From contig NZ_CP015243.1 of NCBI RefSeq assembly GCF_001648175.1, positions 744,001 through 808,000 on the forward strand: a DNA stretch of 64,000 bases, given 5' to 3'. Positions within the stretch are counted from its first letter, which is position 1, and the number at the start of each line of letters is the position of its first letter. The DNA is from Halotalea alkalilenta. Lineage in GTDB: Bacteria > Pseudomonadota > Gammaproteobacteria > Pseudomonadales > Halomonadaceae. The translations under genes were made by a program, and so were the position numbers. Positions 63,038-64,000 of the stretch are shown one piece after another. The notes below the pieces were generated by a model, which was not told where the DNA came from, made no database searches, and saw only the letters and a list, made by a program, of their open reading frames with translations.

Positions 63038-64000
63038 CTAGGTTCTGGGCGGGCGGCGAACGATGAGCTGGTCGACGTCACTGCTAGCCTGAACGTTGAG
63101 AGCTGCCGGTTCCCCGAGCGTCAGCATCAGTCGGTTGGCCCAGGCGAATATCGCTGTGGCCTGGATCAGATCGAGGAGCGCGTCGAAGCTCACCCCCTGC
63201 TTGATGAGGGGGGCGAACTGCTCGGCACCGAATTGGTCGGGACGGCGAGTCAGCGCCAGGGCGAAGTGGATGATGGCACGCTCGCGTTCGCTGGTGCCGG
63301 CGTGTTCCGGGTCTTCGAACAGCTGCTCGATGACATCGCGGCGCTTGGCGCGTTGCTCGAAACGCTGGGCGTGCACCGAGGCGCAGTAGACGCAGCCGTT
63401 GTCGCGCGACACGGCGGCGGCGGCGAGTTCGCGCTCTGCCCGGGCGGCGCCGCCCGAGCCATACATGATCGCGTTGTAGGTCAGCGAACGCTGGCGCAGG
63501 ATCTCGGGCTGCAGAGCCAGCAGCAGGTAGTAGTCGGAGCTGCGCGCCTGAGGGTGGCTTTCATCGAGGATCGCAAGCTGCGTCTCGTTCGCCGCCGAGG
63601 GCTCGAGGGGTTCGAGCCAGGCGCGCCAGCCCAGTGTGGCGAAGGTGAACGCCGAGGCCGCCGGTCGCGCTGCTGGATGGCGTGCTGGCAGTTTCGCCTT
63701 CCGCTCGAAATCTGGCTTGTCAGCACTGTGTCGCAATGCGTCGAGGCCGGCCACCATCCGGGCCTGGTAGGCGACGAAGGCGATCAGCTGGGCGATCGCC
63801 ACCACCGCGGCGGTGGACAGGCCTGCCGCGATCAGCGCAGAGAGGTGTTCGCGCCGCGCAGCACCAGGGTCGACGCTCAGCCGATGACTGAAATCGAGCA
63901 GCGCGCGAAGGCGCGGCTCCTCCACCCGGTCGCGCTGGTCCTGTGCCACCGCCTCGAGCAACCAGGTCTCGATCCGCCCCTCGAGACGCGTGCGATAGGC
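63038..64000 (-). CDS. CMD/alkylhydroperoxidase-domain fusion protein, 5' partial
   Basis: The minus-strand frame is open to the right edge of the window, so the N-terminus lies outside; about 319 codons are visible. An N-terminal carboxymuconolactone-decarboxylase-like segment (FSHRLSVDPGAARREHLSAL) is followed by a Pro/Ala linker. A second domain of AhpD/CMD type has the redox motif NGCVYCASVHAQRF (CxxC plus His). The two halves resemble the Avi_7170 and Avi_7169 families, which usually are separate genes. Peroxidase activity is expected from the CxxC-His motif; the substrate is unknown. Confidence 0.85.
   Translation of the reverse strand, partial: AYRTRLEGRIETWLLEAVAQDQRDRVEEPRLRALLDFSHRLSVDPGAARREHLSALIAAGLSTAAVVAIAQLIAFVAYQARMVAGLDALRHSADKPDFERKAKLPARHPAARPAASAFTFATLGWRAWLEPLEPSAANETQLAILDESHPQARSSDYYLLLALQPEILRQRSLTYNAIMYGSGGAARAERELAAAAVSRDNGCVYCASVHAQRFEQRAKRRDVIEQLFEDPEHAGTSERERAIIHFALALTRRPDQFGAEQFAPLIKQGVSFDALLDLIQATAIFAWANRLMLTLGEPAALNVQASSDVDQLIVRRPPRT

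Noticed and set aside
1-64000. tRNA, rRNA or CRISPR loci
   Set aside because: No tRNA-like cloverleaf with a T-arm GTTCGAATC-type core, no rRNA core sequences and no regularly spaced repeats were recognised by eye.

Overview
The window is GC-rich, densely coded bacterial DNA. It reads as the chromosome of a gammaproteobacterium, most likely a member of the Halomonadaceae. That placement is an inference from gene content and order: zapA-ssrS(6S RNA)-fau divergent from a ygfB-ubiH-ubiI cluster, rhodanese-secB, gshB-tonB-yqgE-ruvX, hldE-waaA, rpiA divergent from ilvA, poxB and phoX. No tRNA, rRNA or CRISPR array was recognised.

Layout. 1-3392: lipopolysaccharide core genes (GT9 glycosyltransferase, cut by the left edge; hldE; waaA). 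3482-6406: SNF2-type helicase, followed by a gene-free block of dispersed repeats. 6726-8905: MFS exporter and GlxA-type regulator. 9017-11828: small membrane protein, rpiA and divergent ilvA. 11829-16164: a visibly AT-richer insert bounded by perfect 42-bp copies of the ilvA 3' end. It carries a decayed ParE-like toxin gene, an array of three related membrane-protein genes (one out of frame, one intact, one degraded) and a divergent gene for an RTX-like, probably type I-secreted protein. 16480-22959: a small membrane protein, pyrC, a promoter/small-ORF/terminator unit, fau, 6S RNA, zapA, ygfB, ubiH and ubiI. 23062-28169: ctpA, envC, rhodanese, secB, rsmE. 28170-28729: a second block of the same dispersed repeats.

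28730-40801 is a long minus-strand set of genes that looks catabolic. It holds an HpaB/HpaC-type flavin monooxygenase pair, RidA, a DUF1028 protein, an ArgE-like M20 hydrolase, a LysR regulator, a class II aldolase-like protein, a polyamine-type ABC importer with fused permeases, and a frameshifted NtaA/SnaA/DszA-type monooxygenase. The substrate cannot be read from the sequence.

40944-52601: prolyl oligopeptidase, poxB, an MscS-type channel, gshB-tonB-yqgE-ruvX and phoX, the last with a possible Pho box. 52987-58947: a porin, a sodium:solute symporter with a D-aminoacylase (probably uptake and deacylation of N-acyl-D-amino acids), an AT-rich gene-free stretch, and a 3-hydroxyisobutyrate-dehydrogenase-like enzyme. 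59290-64000: remnant of an MFS transporter, an HI0933-type flavoprotein, a DsbA-family isomerase, serA, and a CMD/peroxidase fusion cut by the right edge.

The most novel part is the ilvA insert at 11787-16164, a candidate secreted-effector/immunity cassette with its own integration scars. Two 16-bp sites resembling the ParB-binding parS sequence (16177 and 42320) are also worth checking.
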